Assembly (NCBI GenBank): GCA_009784115.1
Contig: WRCH01000007.1
Span: forward strand, 1-50,918
Origin: Chitinispirillia bacterium
GTDB taxonomy: Bacteria > Fibrobacterota > Chitinivibrionia > Chitinivibrionales > Chitinispirillaceae
DNA: 50,918 nt
Direction of reading: 5' to 3'
The translations under genes were made by a program, and so were the position numbers. Positions 1 to 7,715 of this stretch are shown one piece after another. The first letter of the stretch is position 1. Every line of letters begins with the position of its first letter. Under the pieces are notes generated by a model. That model was not told where the DNA came from and searched no databases. It worked only from the letters and a program-made list of their open reading frames with translations.

Positions 1-27
1 ACTCCGGTACGGTTACGCGCACGCAAC

Positions 28-76
28 CCCAGGGCTGAAGCCCTGGGTTACAATCTAAGCTCCCCTAAAGGGGCGC
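28..76 (-). repeat. Two-hairpin intergenic element, copy A
   Basis: Two adjacent inverted repeats: positions 28-47 (CCCAGGGCT with AGCCCTGGG) and 59-76 (GCTCCCCTAAAGGGGCGC). Read on the minus strand the order is CCCC-TTTA-GGGG hairpin, an 11-nt linker, then the second palindrome. Copy C (22370-22440) has the same order and nearly the same linker, so the two are clearly related. No gene is recognisable in the rest of bases 1-189. Confidence 0.6.
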
Positions 77-189
77 TGGAAACGGAGAAACATGTAGAAA
101 AATCCTTAAGTTGACTGCATTGACTATGTGTGGCGGAGATGGGCAGCGCCTCCCAGGATATTCTGATTCAAACATTTTAATCATCCCAT

Positions 190-216
190 TAAAGTTTTTC
201 CATATTCTGCCGATAA
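190..216 (+). promoter_or_regulatory. Sigma-28 (FliA) promoter
   Basis: TAAAGTTT at 190-197, an 11-nt spacer, and GCCGATAA at 209-216 match the classical FliA consensus (TAAAGTTT-N11-GCCGATAA) at every position. It points at the FlgM-like gene starting at 317. In enteric bacteria flgM also has a FliA-dependent promoter, so promoter and gene product support each other. Confidence 0.8.
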
Positions 217-316
217 TTTGAGTAGAGGGAAATGGACTTCCCTTGAGCTTTAGGATTGATTGCGCACAGTTGCGTACTTGGCTATAGCTCGTACTATCAA
301 CGGACTGGAGCTAAAA

Positions 317-625
317 ATGGCTGATGGGCTGAATGTTAATCCATCATCTCCGCATAGTGCGCTTCCGCCATCTGTAAAGAAAGGCGGGGCAAGTGCGTCT
401 AAACTTGCCGCCAAAGGGATACCCGAAGAGCGTATTAAGTTTCTTGACGCTATCAAAGAGCAGATATCACAGGGGTATTATAATAGTGACAAGGTGACCG
501 ACGATCTCAGCCACGCGTTCACCAAAGCTGTAGACGTTCTCATTTCGCTTTTTTGGTTAACTTATATAGGAATGCCGCAGCTTGTTTATCCGCTCGAAAA
601 ATTCTTCTCCTCAATGCTGTATTAA
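317..625 (+). CDS. FlgM-like anti-sigma-28 factor
   Basis: A 102-residue protein. The ATG at 317 is chosen because GGAG lies about nine bases upstream; an in-frame ATG at 260 would lie too close to the promoter. The first 50 residues are low-complexity and polar, as in the disordered N-terminus of FlgM. Residues 37-70 (ERIKFLDAIKEQISQGYY and following) resemble the FlgM C-terminal pattern, in which a helix is followed by an I-x-x-G-x-Y turn and another helix. FlgM binds and inhibits FliA until the hook is complete. The perfect sigma-28 promoter at 190-216 supports the call. Odd point: the last 25 residues are hydrophobic, which is unusual for FlgM and could reflect a frameshift. Confidence 0.55.
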   Translation: MADGLNVNPSSPHSALPPSVKKGGASASKLAAKGIPEERIKFLDAIKEQISQGYYNSDKVTDDLSHAFTKAVDVLISLFWLTYIGMPQLVYPLEKFFSSMLY

Positions 626-748
626 AATTATTCTTATGCCGGATTTTATCCTCCGATAATCTGTTATTGCGGGTGAGCCGTGCAACTATTTATTTTGTGA
701 TATGTCTGAAATCAATTTTTAATCATTATAGAAAGAGGGATAATCATT

Positions 749-973
749 ATGTTAGACAAAATTAAAGAAGCGATAGATGAAATTCGTCCCGGCCTGCAGT
801 CTCACGGCGGAGATATTGAGCTTGTCGGCGTTACGGAAGATAATATTGTGCAGGTACGTCTGCGCGGCGCGTGCGCCGGTTGTCCCGGTGCGGCAATGAC
901 GCTTAAAAACGGCGTTGAGCGCATTATAAAAGAGAAAGTACCCGAAGTAAAGGGCATAGAGAATCTCCTGTGA
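749..973 (+). CDS. NifU-like (NFU) Fe-S cluster scaffold protein
   Basis: A 74-residue protein that corresponds to the stand-alone NifU C-terminal domain. It carries the characteristic LRGACAGCPGA segment with the C-x-x-C pair at residues 42 and 45, which in this family binds a transferable [4Fe-4S] cluster at a dimer interface. The N-terminal helix (KIKEAIDEIRPGLQSHGGDIEL) is typical. A purine-rich RBS (AGAGGGA) precedes the ATG. Its stop codon overlaps the GTG start of the next gene, so the two are probably translationally coupled. It is likely a carrier for cytoplasmic Fe-S cluster delivery. Confidence 0.9.
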   Translation: MLDKIKEAIDEIRPGLQSHGGDIELVGVTEDNIVQVRLRGACAGCPGAAMTLKNGVERIIKEKVPEVKGIENLL

Positions 974-1824
974 GCACTTCCGCGGCTTCTGTTTCTGCAA
1001 ATTCGGCGGCAGATGAGGTTAAGCAAAACGCTAAACTCAGTGTATGGAAAAAGTTTCCGTTTTTAGCGTTTTGCTGGGCGAGTCTGTTCTTATTGATGGC
1101 GGCCGGTGCGCTGTCCGCGTATTTAGTGTACCCAAGACTCTATGCTTTGGGACAGCCTTTTAACTATCTGTTTTTATCGATGCTTGGTGTGTTTTTTACG
1201 ATTCTTGGCGGCGGGCTGACTTTAATTACCTTTACTTCGCTTACCGGTATTGATCTGCTTTATCCGCATGGCAAACGGTCGGTAACAGTAAAGGTGCTTT
1301 TTCCGATAGCGGTTTTTGCCGCGAAGCTTTTGCGCTACAATAAGAGCGCTCTTATGGGCTCTTTTGTAGAGGTTAATAACGCGTTGACTATTGCGCAGTC
1401 TGCAAGAATTAAAGGCAACCGCATTTTAGTGCTGCTGCCTCACTGTTTGCAGGTTGACATATGCAATAGAAAAATTACAAATGATCTATCAAACTGTATG
1501 CGCTGCGGAAAATGTTCTGTGGGTGATTTTATTGCTGTCAGCGAAAGACATGGGCTTAAAATAGAGGTTGTAAACGGCGGGACTCTCGCCCGTAAACGTG
1601 TAGCGATGTTTCGCCCTCAGGGGGTAATTGCCGTTGCGTGTGAACGCGATCTTACTTTGGGAATTCAGGATGTGCATCCGGTGCCGGTTTACGGAGTGAT
1701 TAACGACCGTCCGCACGGGCCTTGTGTAAACACCCGCGTTGATATGGAACTTGTAAACGAAGCGATAGAGTTTTTTAAAAAGCCGCAAGTCAATAAAAAA
1801 GCGGCGTTAAACGTTCAGGAGTAG
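970..1824 (+). CDS. DUF116 membrane protein, cysteine-rich
   Basis: A 284-residue protein starting at a GTG that overlaps the stop of the NFU gene. Two hydrophobic segments (about residues 30-57 and 63-92) form an N-terminal hairpin. The cytoplasmic part holds cysteines at 159, 165, 176, 179 and 182 in a C-x5-C-x10-C-x2-C-x2-C pattern, plus VACERD and HGPCVNT further on. This is the DUF116 signature, and the cysteine spacing suggests an Fe-S or other metal site. No activity is established for the family. Its overlap with an Fe-S carrier gene suggests, by inference only, that it receives a cluster from it. Confidence 0.8.
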   Translation: MSTSAASVSANSAADEVKQNAKLSVWKKFPFLAFCWASLFLLMAAGALSAYLVYPRLYALGQPFNYLFLSMLGVFFTILGGGLTLITFTSLTGIDLLYPHGKRSVTVKVLFPIAVFAAKLLRYNKSALMGSFVEVNNALTIAQSARIKGNRILVLLPHCLQVDICNRKITNDLSNCMRCGKCSVGDFIAVSERHGLKIEVVNGGTLARKRVAMFRPQGVIAVACERDLTLGIQDVHPVPVYGVINDRPHGPCVNTRVDMELVNEAIEFFKKPQVNKKAALNVQE

Positions 1825-1830
1825 TTAACA

Positions 1831-2622
1831 ATGGAAAATTTAAGAGAGATGCTGGCCGATTATTCCGATGAACAGCTTGTTGACGAATACAATAAGCGTT
1901 TCGATGATTATACAGAAGAGGCGCAGAAGGTGCTTAATGAGGAGATAGCCAAGCGCGGTATTAATCCGCAAGCAGCACAAGAGTCTAAATCTTCGCAAGC
2001 CGCAGAGATAGAGAGAGTTCTCGCGCCCGGATCTCGTATAGGGCGTGAAGATTTTGTAACGCTTAATCTCGTTTTTGCCAAAACGGATGTGCTCACAGTT
2101 AACGCAATGCTGCGTGACAGCAAGGTGCCTTATTTTGTAAAAGAGAGCGGCGAAAATCTTGAAACATATAACGTCTGCGTATATAAAGACGCTGTTAAGG
2201 AAGCGGATGCCATTATAGAGGAGCATTTCAAAAAAGATGAGGAGGCGGGCCGCTACGTTTTACGCGACAATGACATTATCAACCGTCTGAAATCATTTAG
2301 CTTTTATGATATTACATTATCACCTGTTGCCGCTAATGAAAAACTTGAAACATCTTTGAGCGAACAGGAGTCGGCGGCGCTTTTAACTCTTGCGCAGGCA
2401 ATTATCGAAGACGCTGACGCTATAGAAGAGAAGCAGGAAAGAGTGGTGTTTTTTTATGACAGTATGGAGCCGCTTATCTCAAAACTCCAAGGTGAAGGCG
2501 GTTTTACGAGGACAGATTTTCTGGCGATTCTTGAATTATGTCAAATTTACTGTGAGGATGAGCGGTATGATACGGTGCTAAATCAAACGGTTTCTTCGAT
2601 ATTGGCGTTCTTTTTGGAATAG
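1831..2622 (+). CDS. DUF2007-like putative signal-transducing protein
   Basis: A 263-residue soluble acidic protein that starts six bases after the DUF116 stop and probably shares its operon. Residues 1-48 are an acidic helical region (EQLVDEYNKRFDDYTEEAQK). Residues about 75-135 (LVFAKTDVLTVNAMLRDSKVP ending in AVKEADAIIEEHF) have the layout of the DUF2007 'putative prokaryotic signal transducing' fold: a strand, a helix that handles an 'alternative protein' segment, and an A-x-x-I-I-E-E-x-F end. The C-terminal 120 residues are helical and unassigned. There is no signal peptide. Function unknown. Confidence 0.6.
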   Translation: MENLREMLADYSDEQLVDEYNKRFDDYTEEAQKVLNEEIAKRGINPQAAQESKSSQAAEIERVLAPGSRIGREDFVTLNLVFAKTDVLTVNAMLRDSKVPYFVKESGENLETYNVCVYKDAVKEADAIIEEHFKKDEEAGRYVLRDNDIINRLKSFSFYDITLSPVAANEKLETSLSEQESAALLTLAQAIIEDADAIEEKQERVVFFYDSMEPLISKLQGEGGFTRTDFLAILELCQIYCEDERYDTVLNQTVSSILAFFLE

Positions 2623-2647
2623 AGCCAAACATAGTACAATACCTATA

Positions 2648-2821
2648 TTAGGGATATGCGGCGAAACGCGTGTTATTCGAAGCCAACTCCGAAACGGTTA
2701 CAAATTTCATATCGTTTTGAACCGCGTACTCGCATATCTCTATCAATCTTGAAAGTTCTATTATGCAAACGACGTCAGGTAAAAACCCTTTTTCGCCATT
2801 AATTTGTTCATAGGGTATATC
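2648..2821 (-). pseudogene. C-terminal remnant, polysaccharide-deacetylase-like
   Basis: On the minus strand an open stretch of 57 codons without a start ends in a stop at 2648. Its translation contains ELSRLIEICEYAVQNDMKF followed by VTVSELAS, which resembles the final helix and strand of NodB-type polysaccharide deacetylases, where the last lines read like 'lidyak..g.kfvtlsel'. No N-terminal part or catalytic motif is visible upstream. It looks like the tail of a lost gene; the family assignment is tentative. Confidence 0.35.
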
Positions 2822-2854
2822 TCATTTTTTAAATAAGCCTCAATACCATGTTTT

Positions 2855-3124
2855 TTACCGTCTCTTCGTTTTCTTTAATTGCATTTTGACAACAACATTT
2901 TTTATCCCAAAGTCTTCAACGCCGAGCTGCTCCAAAATAATTCGGGTGGTAAAAAGCGCGGCAGAGGCGGCAATTATATATTTACCTTTCCAAAGAATGA
3001 AGATTTGCTCAATCAGAGAAATTTCCTTTAATTCGTTCCTTAAAAACAGCTTTTGTTTAATAATATCACCAAGATTCGGAATATTTACAGTATAAATATA
3101 TTTTTTGCGGCGTTGTGGGTTCAA
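2855..3124 (-). CDS. Hypothetical protein, 89 residues
   Basis: An open frame of 89 codons starting at a TTG, with basic ends and a hydrophobic middle (YIIAASAALFTTRIILEQLG). No family is recognised. It lies 27 bases downstream of the nucleotidyltransferase gene on the same strand, so it might be its third partner, but the weak start and lack of a clear RBS leave open that it is another gene fragment. The whole 2.6-4.1 kb patch is richer in A+T than the flanking operons. Confidence 0.3.
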   Translation of the reverse strand: MNPQRRKKYIYTVNIPNLGDIIKQKLFLRNELKEISLIEQIFILWKGKYIIAASAALFTTRIILEQLGVEDFGIKNVVVKMQLKKTKRR

Positions 3125-3151
3125 ATTAGTGTGTTGCGGAGTGGTTAGAAT

Positions 3152-3469
3152 TTACTTTTTCTGATACAGTACTTTACCCGTTTTAATGACTCGATGCGCA
3201 AAATCCATTTGATCATCGTCGGATAATTCCATTAAATGAGGTTCAATGTCCGTATTTTTCATATCCCAACATATTGACTCAAGACGGGTTGCCCCTTCCC
3301 ACCAGTCACCGGGATACTTATCGAAAATGACTGCTATATCTATGTCACTGCGTTCATGGTAATTGCCATTCATATAGGAGCCAAAAAGCAAGACTTGCAT
3401 TGGACTAAGTTCTTTTACAACTCTTTTTGTAAACTCTTCGGCTATTGTGATAGCTTGCTCTTTATCCAC
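3152..3469 (-). CDS. MNT-type nucleotidyltransferase (antitoxin candidate)
   Basis: A 105-residue minimal nucleotidyltransferase. The GS motif (LLFGS, residues 27-31) is followed by SDIDIAV, with the metal-binding aspartates at 42 and 44, as in the DNA polymerase beta superfamily. A later acidic stretch (NTDIEPHLMEL) may supply the third carboxylate. In MNT/HEPN pairs the MNT protein adds AMP to the HEPN toxin and so disarms it. The start codon lies inside the 3' end of the HEPN gene (28-base overlap), the usual tight coupling of a toxin-antitoxin pair. Confidence 0.8.
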   Translation of the reverse strand: MDKEQAITIAEEFTKRVVKELSPMQVLLFGSYMNGNYHERSDIDIAVIFDKYPGDWWEGATRLESICWDMKNTDIEPHLMELSDDDQMDFAHRVIKTGKVLYQKK

Positions 3470-3849
3470 AACAAAAACTCCTCTGTTTGGGTAACTATTT
3501 TTTCACATACTCCGGGAGGTGATAGTTGTTCCCTGATTTTAGTTTTATACGTTGGGTATCTTGCCTGAATATATAGTGGTTCAAGAGATTTAAGAAACTC
3601 GCGCTGTTCCGCTGACAGTTTGTCTATTAATCCAGCTTGTGCGGCCAATTTTTGTAATTTATGAGTGTACTCAGGGTCTTCTTCAGAAAAGGAACATATA
3701 TATGCTTTAAGGGCTTTTTCCACTACCTGATGACAACAAACTCCCGCCCAACTATAAATTTTCGAATTCAGCATACTGCGCGCGCCTTCTAAATCTTCAT
3801 CGCATATATCCAACCATCTATTAACTATACGTAATTGTCTGTCATTCAT
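3442..3849 (-). CDS. HEPN domain protein (toxin candidate)
   Basis: A 135-residue all-helical protein matching the HEPN layout: RWLDICDEDLEGARSML in helix 1, CCHQVVEKALKAYI in helix 2, a THKLQKL helix, and a final ARYPTYK segment. These are typical of the HEPN proteins that partner MNT nucleotidyltransferases. Many HEPN proteins are RNases with an R-x4-6-H motif; I do not see a convincing copy here, so it may belong to the branch lacking the canonical site, or act only through its partner. It precedes the MNT gene with a 28-base overlap. Confidence 0.75.
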   Translation of the reverse strand: MNDRQLRIVNRWLDICDEDLEGARSMLNSKIYSWAGVCCHQVVEKALKAYICSFSEEDPEYTHKLQKLAAQAGLIDKLSAEQREFLKSLEPLYIQARYPTYKTKIREQLSPPGVCEKIVTQTEEFLLWIKSKLSQ

Positions 3850-3879
3850 TTATATTCTCACGCAAAAAAGTTTCACTAT

Positions 3880-4101
3880 CTAAAGATAACTAATGCCTGA
3901 TGATTTGTTGAGAATATCTTCCGTAAAACGGCTATATCCCCACCTTTTCCAAGTTCGACGGAGATAAATCTTTGCGTTATGCTCATCCGTGAACCGCTTA
4001 TGAACCCAAGCATCGCCACCATGCGGCAGCAGTATAACTGGTTCGGTATTTGCAAAATGCAAATAATAGAGCTTAAAGCGCTTATCTGCAATCATCACCA
4101 A
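3880..4101 (-). CDS. Hypothetical protein, 73 residues
   Basis: A basic, aromatic-rich small ORF (RTWKRWGYSRF near the end, VILLPHGGDAWVH in the middle) with codon use like that of real genes. It lies 30 bases upstream of the HEPN gene on the same strand. Its 5' end abuts the start and RBS of the divergent beta-propeller gene, so only a few bases separate the two starts. The frame stays open a little beyond the ATG (reading VETPVTALVMIADKRF), leaving the true start uncertain. No family recognised. Confidence 0.4.
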   Translation of the reverse strand: MVMIADKRFKLYYLHFANTEPVILLPHGGDAWVHKRFTDEHNAKIYLRRTWKRWGYSRFTEDILNKSSGISYL

Positions 4102-4122
4102 AGCAGTTACAGGAGTTTCAAC

Positions 4123-5226
4123 ATGACCGAAAACACTGCTTCAAATTCCGCTCCCTTAAAATCACCTGCGGAGTCTTCATTCTCAAGAGGTAAACACAGA
4201 GGCTTGAAGATATTTTTTTGCGGGATTTTTACGGGCGCCATTCTGTTTACCGGTATCTATATGGGCCGCCATGATATTACACCACTTGTAAACACAAGAA
4301 GCGAATACATGATCGGCATGTTTAACGGCCCGTCCCCTTTACAGATGCGGCCTGTTGATAAGATCAATCCCGTAATGACTGCGGAGATGGTCACAGACGT
4401 AAAGGCTGATTTTGTGGCCGACCCCTTTATGATACGGGACGGTGACAAATGGTATCTGTTTTTTGAGATACTTGAATCTACGCAGCATAAGGGGATAATC
4501 GGGGTTGCGGTAAGTGAAGACGCTCTGAACTGGAGATACGACCGCGTTGTCCTTGAAGAGCCGTTTCACCTCTCTTACCCTATGGTTTTTAGACACAACG
4601 GCGAGATACTTATGATTCCTGAAAGCCATGAAGATTATTCCGTCAGCGTTTACAAAGCAGATAACTTTCCTTATGGGTGGAAAAAGTACCGCACAATTTT
4701 AGAGGGTGACTTTGCAGACAACACGATTGTTCAGCACGAAAATAACTGGTACCTGTTCACCTCAGACCGTAATGATATGCTTCACCTTTTTTGGGCAGCT
4801 GACCTTTACGGCAACTGGCAGCGTCATCCCAAAAGTCCCATCGTGACAAAAGATTCGCGGCACGCACGTCCCGGCGGGCGGGTAATCCATTATGATAAAA
4901 ATCTCATCCGTTTCACTCAAAACTGTAAACCATCCTATGGTTGGGACGTACGTGCTTTTATTATCAGCGAACTCACCCCAAAAACTTACAAAGAAGAGGC
5001 TTTTAGCGGCAATCCGCTTATGAAAGGCAGCGGCGTGATAAGCGACTGGAACGGAATCCGCATGCACCAGTTTGACGCTCATCAAATAGGCGACAGCCTT
5101 TGGATAGCCGCCGCAGACGGCGTAGGCAGATGGCGGGAGTTTGGGCTTGGATTTTTTGGCCCCAAAACATCAAAATCAATCGGCCCTCAGTTTACCGCGA
5201 AGTCACCATATAAAAAGCGGCAATGA
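4123..5226 (+). CDS. Membrane-anchored five-bladed beta-propeller (GH43-like / GIPC-transferase N-terminal-like)
   Basis: A 367-residue protein. The ATG at 4123 is preferred over an earlier in-frame ATG because AGGAG lies nine bases upstream. A single transmembrane segment (about residues 28-47) leaves a short cytoplasmic tail and an outside domain. That domain repeats the DPFMIRDGDKWYLFFE pattern of GH43/GH32-type propellers, with further blades at NNWYLFTSDR and FDAHQIGDSLWIAAADG. Related propellers occur as the N-terminal part of glucosamine inositolphosphorylceramide transferases and beside bacterial polysaccharide-modifying enzymes. No transferase domain is attached here, so it may be a glycan-binding or hydrolysing module. 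Catalytic residues were not assigned. Confidence 0.6.
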   Translation: MTENTASNSAPLKSPAESSFSRGKHRGLKIFFCGIFTGAILFTGIYMGRHDITPLVNTRSEYMIGMFNGPSPLQMRPVDKINPVMTAEMVTDVKADFVADPFMIRDGDKWYLFFEILESTQHKGIIGVAVSEDALNWRYDRVVLEEPFHLSYPMVFRHNGEILMIPESHEDYSVSVYKADNFPYGWKKYRTILEGDFADNTIVQHENNWYLFTSDRNDMLHLFWAADLYGNWQRHPKSPIVTKDSRHARPGGRVIHYDKNLIRFTQNCKPSYGWDVRAFIISELTPKTYKEEAFSGNPLMKGSGVISDWNGIRMHQFDAHQIGDSLWIAAADGVGRWREFGLGFFGPKTSKSIGPQFTAKSPYKKRQ

Positions 5227-5236
5227 GCCGCCCTCT

Positions 5237-6310
5237 TTAACTTCCGATAACTTTTTCGTATCTGTAAGTGGGATTCGGTCTTCCCGGTATCAAGCATTTG
5301 GAAGCGTATTTTTCGCAGCCCAAGCTGTCAAAATATTCCTTTACGCCGTCATTCACAATGTTTTCAAGAGTATCGGGATCGGTTTCCGCTCTTGCGTTTA
5401 CGGTCAGCGTTATCTTGTTAGCCGTATTGTTGTATTTACGGATTTGAGCAGTATTCTTTTTGCCTGTAATATTTCCGACAATTTGATTCTCAAAAGTTTG
5501 CAGCAGGAATTTGACATGGCCGACGTTAATTCCTTTTTTGTCAAAACTATCACTTAAATAGTTGATAAAGTCCTCTGAAAGATTGTCGAAATCAGCGTTA
5601 GTGTTAATCCTGTATGTCACGTTGAGCCAGCCGAACGCGGCTTCGCCCTCTGCGTATATGTCATAATCTACCTCTGTGATTTTAGCGCCCGCGCCGCTTT
5701 CCGACATAACAGCGTCAAGCCACTGATCAATACCCTCACCGGTTTTAACGCTCGCGGTCATAACCTTTGTATTTTTCCATCTGCTTTGGACGGTATCTAC
5801 AAGCTCTTTTATTTCCCTGCCGCTCATTAAATCTGTTTTGTTAATCAATATGAGATCAGCTTCCTCAAACTGTTTTAAAACGATGTACTCTGCCGGAGTT
5901 GCTGCGCTTTGCAAAATCGCTTTAAGCCTGAACGGGTCCGCTAAAACTGTAAGCGGGGCTAAATCTATCTCAGGGTGTTTCTCTTTGAGCGGCTGCATTA
6001 TGGTTGCGGACAGGTCTGTGCAGCTTCCGACAGGCTCCGCAAAAATAACTCCGCCGCCGTTTTTCTCAGATATATATTTGATTGCATCAGCGAATCCGTT
6101 AAAGTTACAGCAGAAACAGCTTCCGCTCACTTCTCTTACCAAGTTTGAATTTCTCTCCAAGAAAGCGGTGTCTACCAACTCTGCCGCCTGATCGTTTGTA
6201 ATAAGCCCTACTTTGTTCCCTTTTTGATCAATTTTAAGCGCCGCTTCCCACAAGAGACTTGTTTTTCCCGCGCCTAAGAATCCGCCAACAATTATATGTT
6301 TTGTTTTCAT
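5237..6310 (-). CDS. COG0523 (CobW/P47K/YeiR-type) GTPase, metal chaperone
   Basis: A 357-residue P-loop GTPase of the G3E family. Walker A is GFLGAGKT at residues 10-17, the metal-binding C-x-C-C motif (GSCFCC) is at 65-68, and the guanine-specificity NKTD is at 157-160. COG0523 proteins deliver zinc, cobalt or similar metals to client enzymes. The C-terminal third, ending near SKCLIPGRPNPTYRY, resembles the variants found with corrinoid or methyltransferase systems rather than the zinc-responsive YciC type, so the client metal is unknown. It follows the aquaglyceroporin gene with a 22-base gap and probably shares its transcript. Confidence 0.85.
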   Translation of the reverse strand: MKTKHIIVGGFLGAGKTSLLWEAALKIDQKGNKVGLITNDQAAELVDTAFLERNSNLVREVSGSCFCCNFNGFADAIKYISEKNGGGVIFAEPVGSCTDLSATIMQPLKEKHPEIDLAPLTVLADPFRLKAILQSAATPAEYIVLKQFEEADLILINKTDLMSGREIKELVDTVQSRWKNTKVMTASVKTGEGIDQWLDAVMSESGAGAKITEVDYDIYAEGEAAFGWLNVTYRINTNADFDNLSEDFINYLSDSFDKKGINVGHVKFLLQTFENQIVGNITGKKNTAQIRKYNNTANKITLTVNARAETDPDTLENIVNDGVKEYFDSLGCEKYASKCLIPGRPNPTYRYEKVIGS

Positions 6311-6332
6311 TTCAGATTCCTTGTTATGCTGA

Positions 6333-7178
6333 TTATTTATTTACAAATTCTTTTTTTGTCAAATTACTTTTTGTTGACTTCTTCTCTTCACAATGGCAAT
6401 CCTTTGCCTCAATTTTCATTGCGGGTTCAATAACTTTTGTAAATGCAATCGCCGCGGTTATCCCGCCAAGTATTGGGCCTAACATATATACCCAAAAGAA
6501 TCCGCCTTTACTGTCGGGAAACGCCGCTTCGCCCCATCCAAAGATCCATGATACCATTCTTGGGCCAAAATCTCTCGCCGGGTTAAGCCCTGCCTGTGTA
6601 AGCGGAGCGATAAGGCATATTATTGATGTTACCGTAAGACCGATAAAGAGCGGCACCAAGTTATTATCGGGTTTTCCAACGTTGCAGCTCTCTGTTAGAA
6701 AAAATATCATAAGGACAAGCAAAAAAGTCCCAAACGCCTCTGCCGCAATCGCAGACCACATACTGATTTCTGCAATGTAATATTCACCGAACATCTTTGC
6801 GACCGCGACAGATTCCGGCGCTCCTCTCACAATTTTTTCGGCGGCCTCAAACGCCGCTATACTTGGGGAGAAAATCAGATAGACTGCAAGCCCCGCCAAG
6901 AACGCGCCTGCAAACTGACCGACAAGATAACACTTCATTTTTTGAGGCGCCATACGTCCGCTGACAACCATCGCTATTGTTACCGCGGGATTAAAATGCG
7001 CGCATGACAAATGCCGCGCCGCGTAAATAGCGAGTGTTACGGCTATACCCCAAATAATCGCGATTTGAAACAACCCCTGATGCGCCCCAAAAAGTACAGA
7101 TACGGCAACCGACCCAGTGCCGAACAGAACAAGTAAAAAAGTACCTATCAGTTCGCCTAAAAAAACTTTACGCTGCAT
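6333..7178 (-). CDS. Aquaglyceroporin / glycerol facilitator (MIP family)
   Basis: A 281-residue six-helix channel protein. The ATG at 7178 is preferred to an upstream in-frame start because GAGAGGG lies just before it and it begins directly with the first helix. The two half-helix motifs are HFNPAV (NPA at residues 63-65) and GLNPARD (199-203). The aspartate after the second NPAR is the usual mark of glycerol-conducting GlpF-type channels rather than water-only aquaporins. It probably moves glycerol or other small neutral solutes across the inner membrane. No glycerol kinase gene lies nearby. It sits 72 bases downstream of ribH. Confidence 0.9.
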   Translation of the reverse strand: MQRKVFLGELIGTFLLVLFGTGSVAVSVLFGAHQGLFQIAIIWGIAVTLAIYAARHLSCAHFNPAVTIAMVVSGRMAPQKMKCYLVGQFAGAFLAGLAVYLIFSPSIAAFEAAEKIVRGAPESVAVAKMFGEYYIAEISMWSAIAAEAFGTFLLVLMIFFLTESCNVGKPDNNLVPLFIGLTVTSIICLIAPLTQAGLNPARDFGPRMVSWIFGWGEAAFPDSKGGFFWVYMLGPILGGITAAIAFTKVIEPAMKIEAKDCHCEEKKSTKSNLTKKEFVNK

Positions 7179-7250
7179 AAAGCCCTCTCGTTTGAGATTA
7201 TTAGAGTGCCATTTGCGTAACTTTCGCAACTCCCCCAATTATCGGATATA

Positions 7251-7715
7251 TTAAATCTTGCTAAAAAGATCAACCATCTCAAGCGCGCCAAGCGCCGCGT
7301 CCCACCCTTTATTACCGGCTTTTGTACCCGCGCGTTCTATAGCCTGTTCTATGCTGTCGGTTGTAAGAACGCCGAAAATAACAGGCAAATTCTCATTGAG
7401 ACTCACCGCGGCGGCTCCTTTTGAAACTTCCGACGCCACATAGTCAAAATGAGGCGTGCTTCCGCGTATCACAGTTCCAAGACAGATAAGCGCATCGTAC
7501 TTTTTTGTACGCGCCATGCGCTGAGCCGTTACAGGTATCTCGAAAGCTCCGGGAACCCAGCACACGGTGATATTATTTCTATCGACACCGTGGCGTTCCA
7601 AGCAATCAAACGCGCCCGCTACTAATTTACTTGTGATAAGCTCGTTAAATCGGCCCGCAACAATTCCAAATGATTTTCCGCTTCCGTTAAACACTCCCTG
7701 AATTACGGTTGACAT
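7251..7715 (-). CDS. ribH: 6,7-dimethyl-8-ribityllumazine synthase
   Basis: A 154-residue protein with the full lumazine synthase layout: [12 protein letters not shown] near the N-terminus (substrate-binding F/N segment), VPGAFEIP in the middle, and [20 protein letters not shown], whose histidine-bearing loop is the catalytic region. It condenses 5-amino-6-ribitylaminouracil with 3,4-dihydroxybutanone phosphate. Its start overlaps the end of ribBA by 13 bases, so it is the third gene of a compact ribE-ribBA-ribH operon. ribD is not in the window. Confidence 0.97.
   Translation of the reverse strand: MSTVIQGVFNGSGKSFGIVAGRFNELITSKLVAGAFDCLERHGVDRNNITVCWVPGAFEIPVTAQRMARTKKYDALICLGTVIRGSTPHFDYVASEVSKGAAAVSLNENLPVIFGVLTTDSIEQAIERAGTKAGNKGWDAALGALEMVDLFSKI

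Noticed and set aside
553-765. Possible 70-residue gene between the FlgM-like and NFU genes
   Set aside because: It overlaps both neighbours, has no RBS or recognisable pattern, and consists of a chance open frame.
7220-7250. Sigma-28 promoter for the aquaglyceroporin gene
   Set aside because: TCCGATAA is present on the minus strand, but no TAAA box lies at the required distance.
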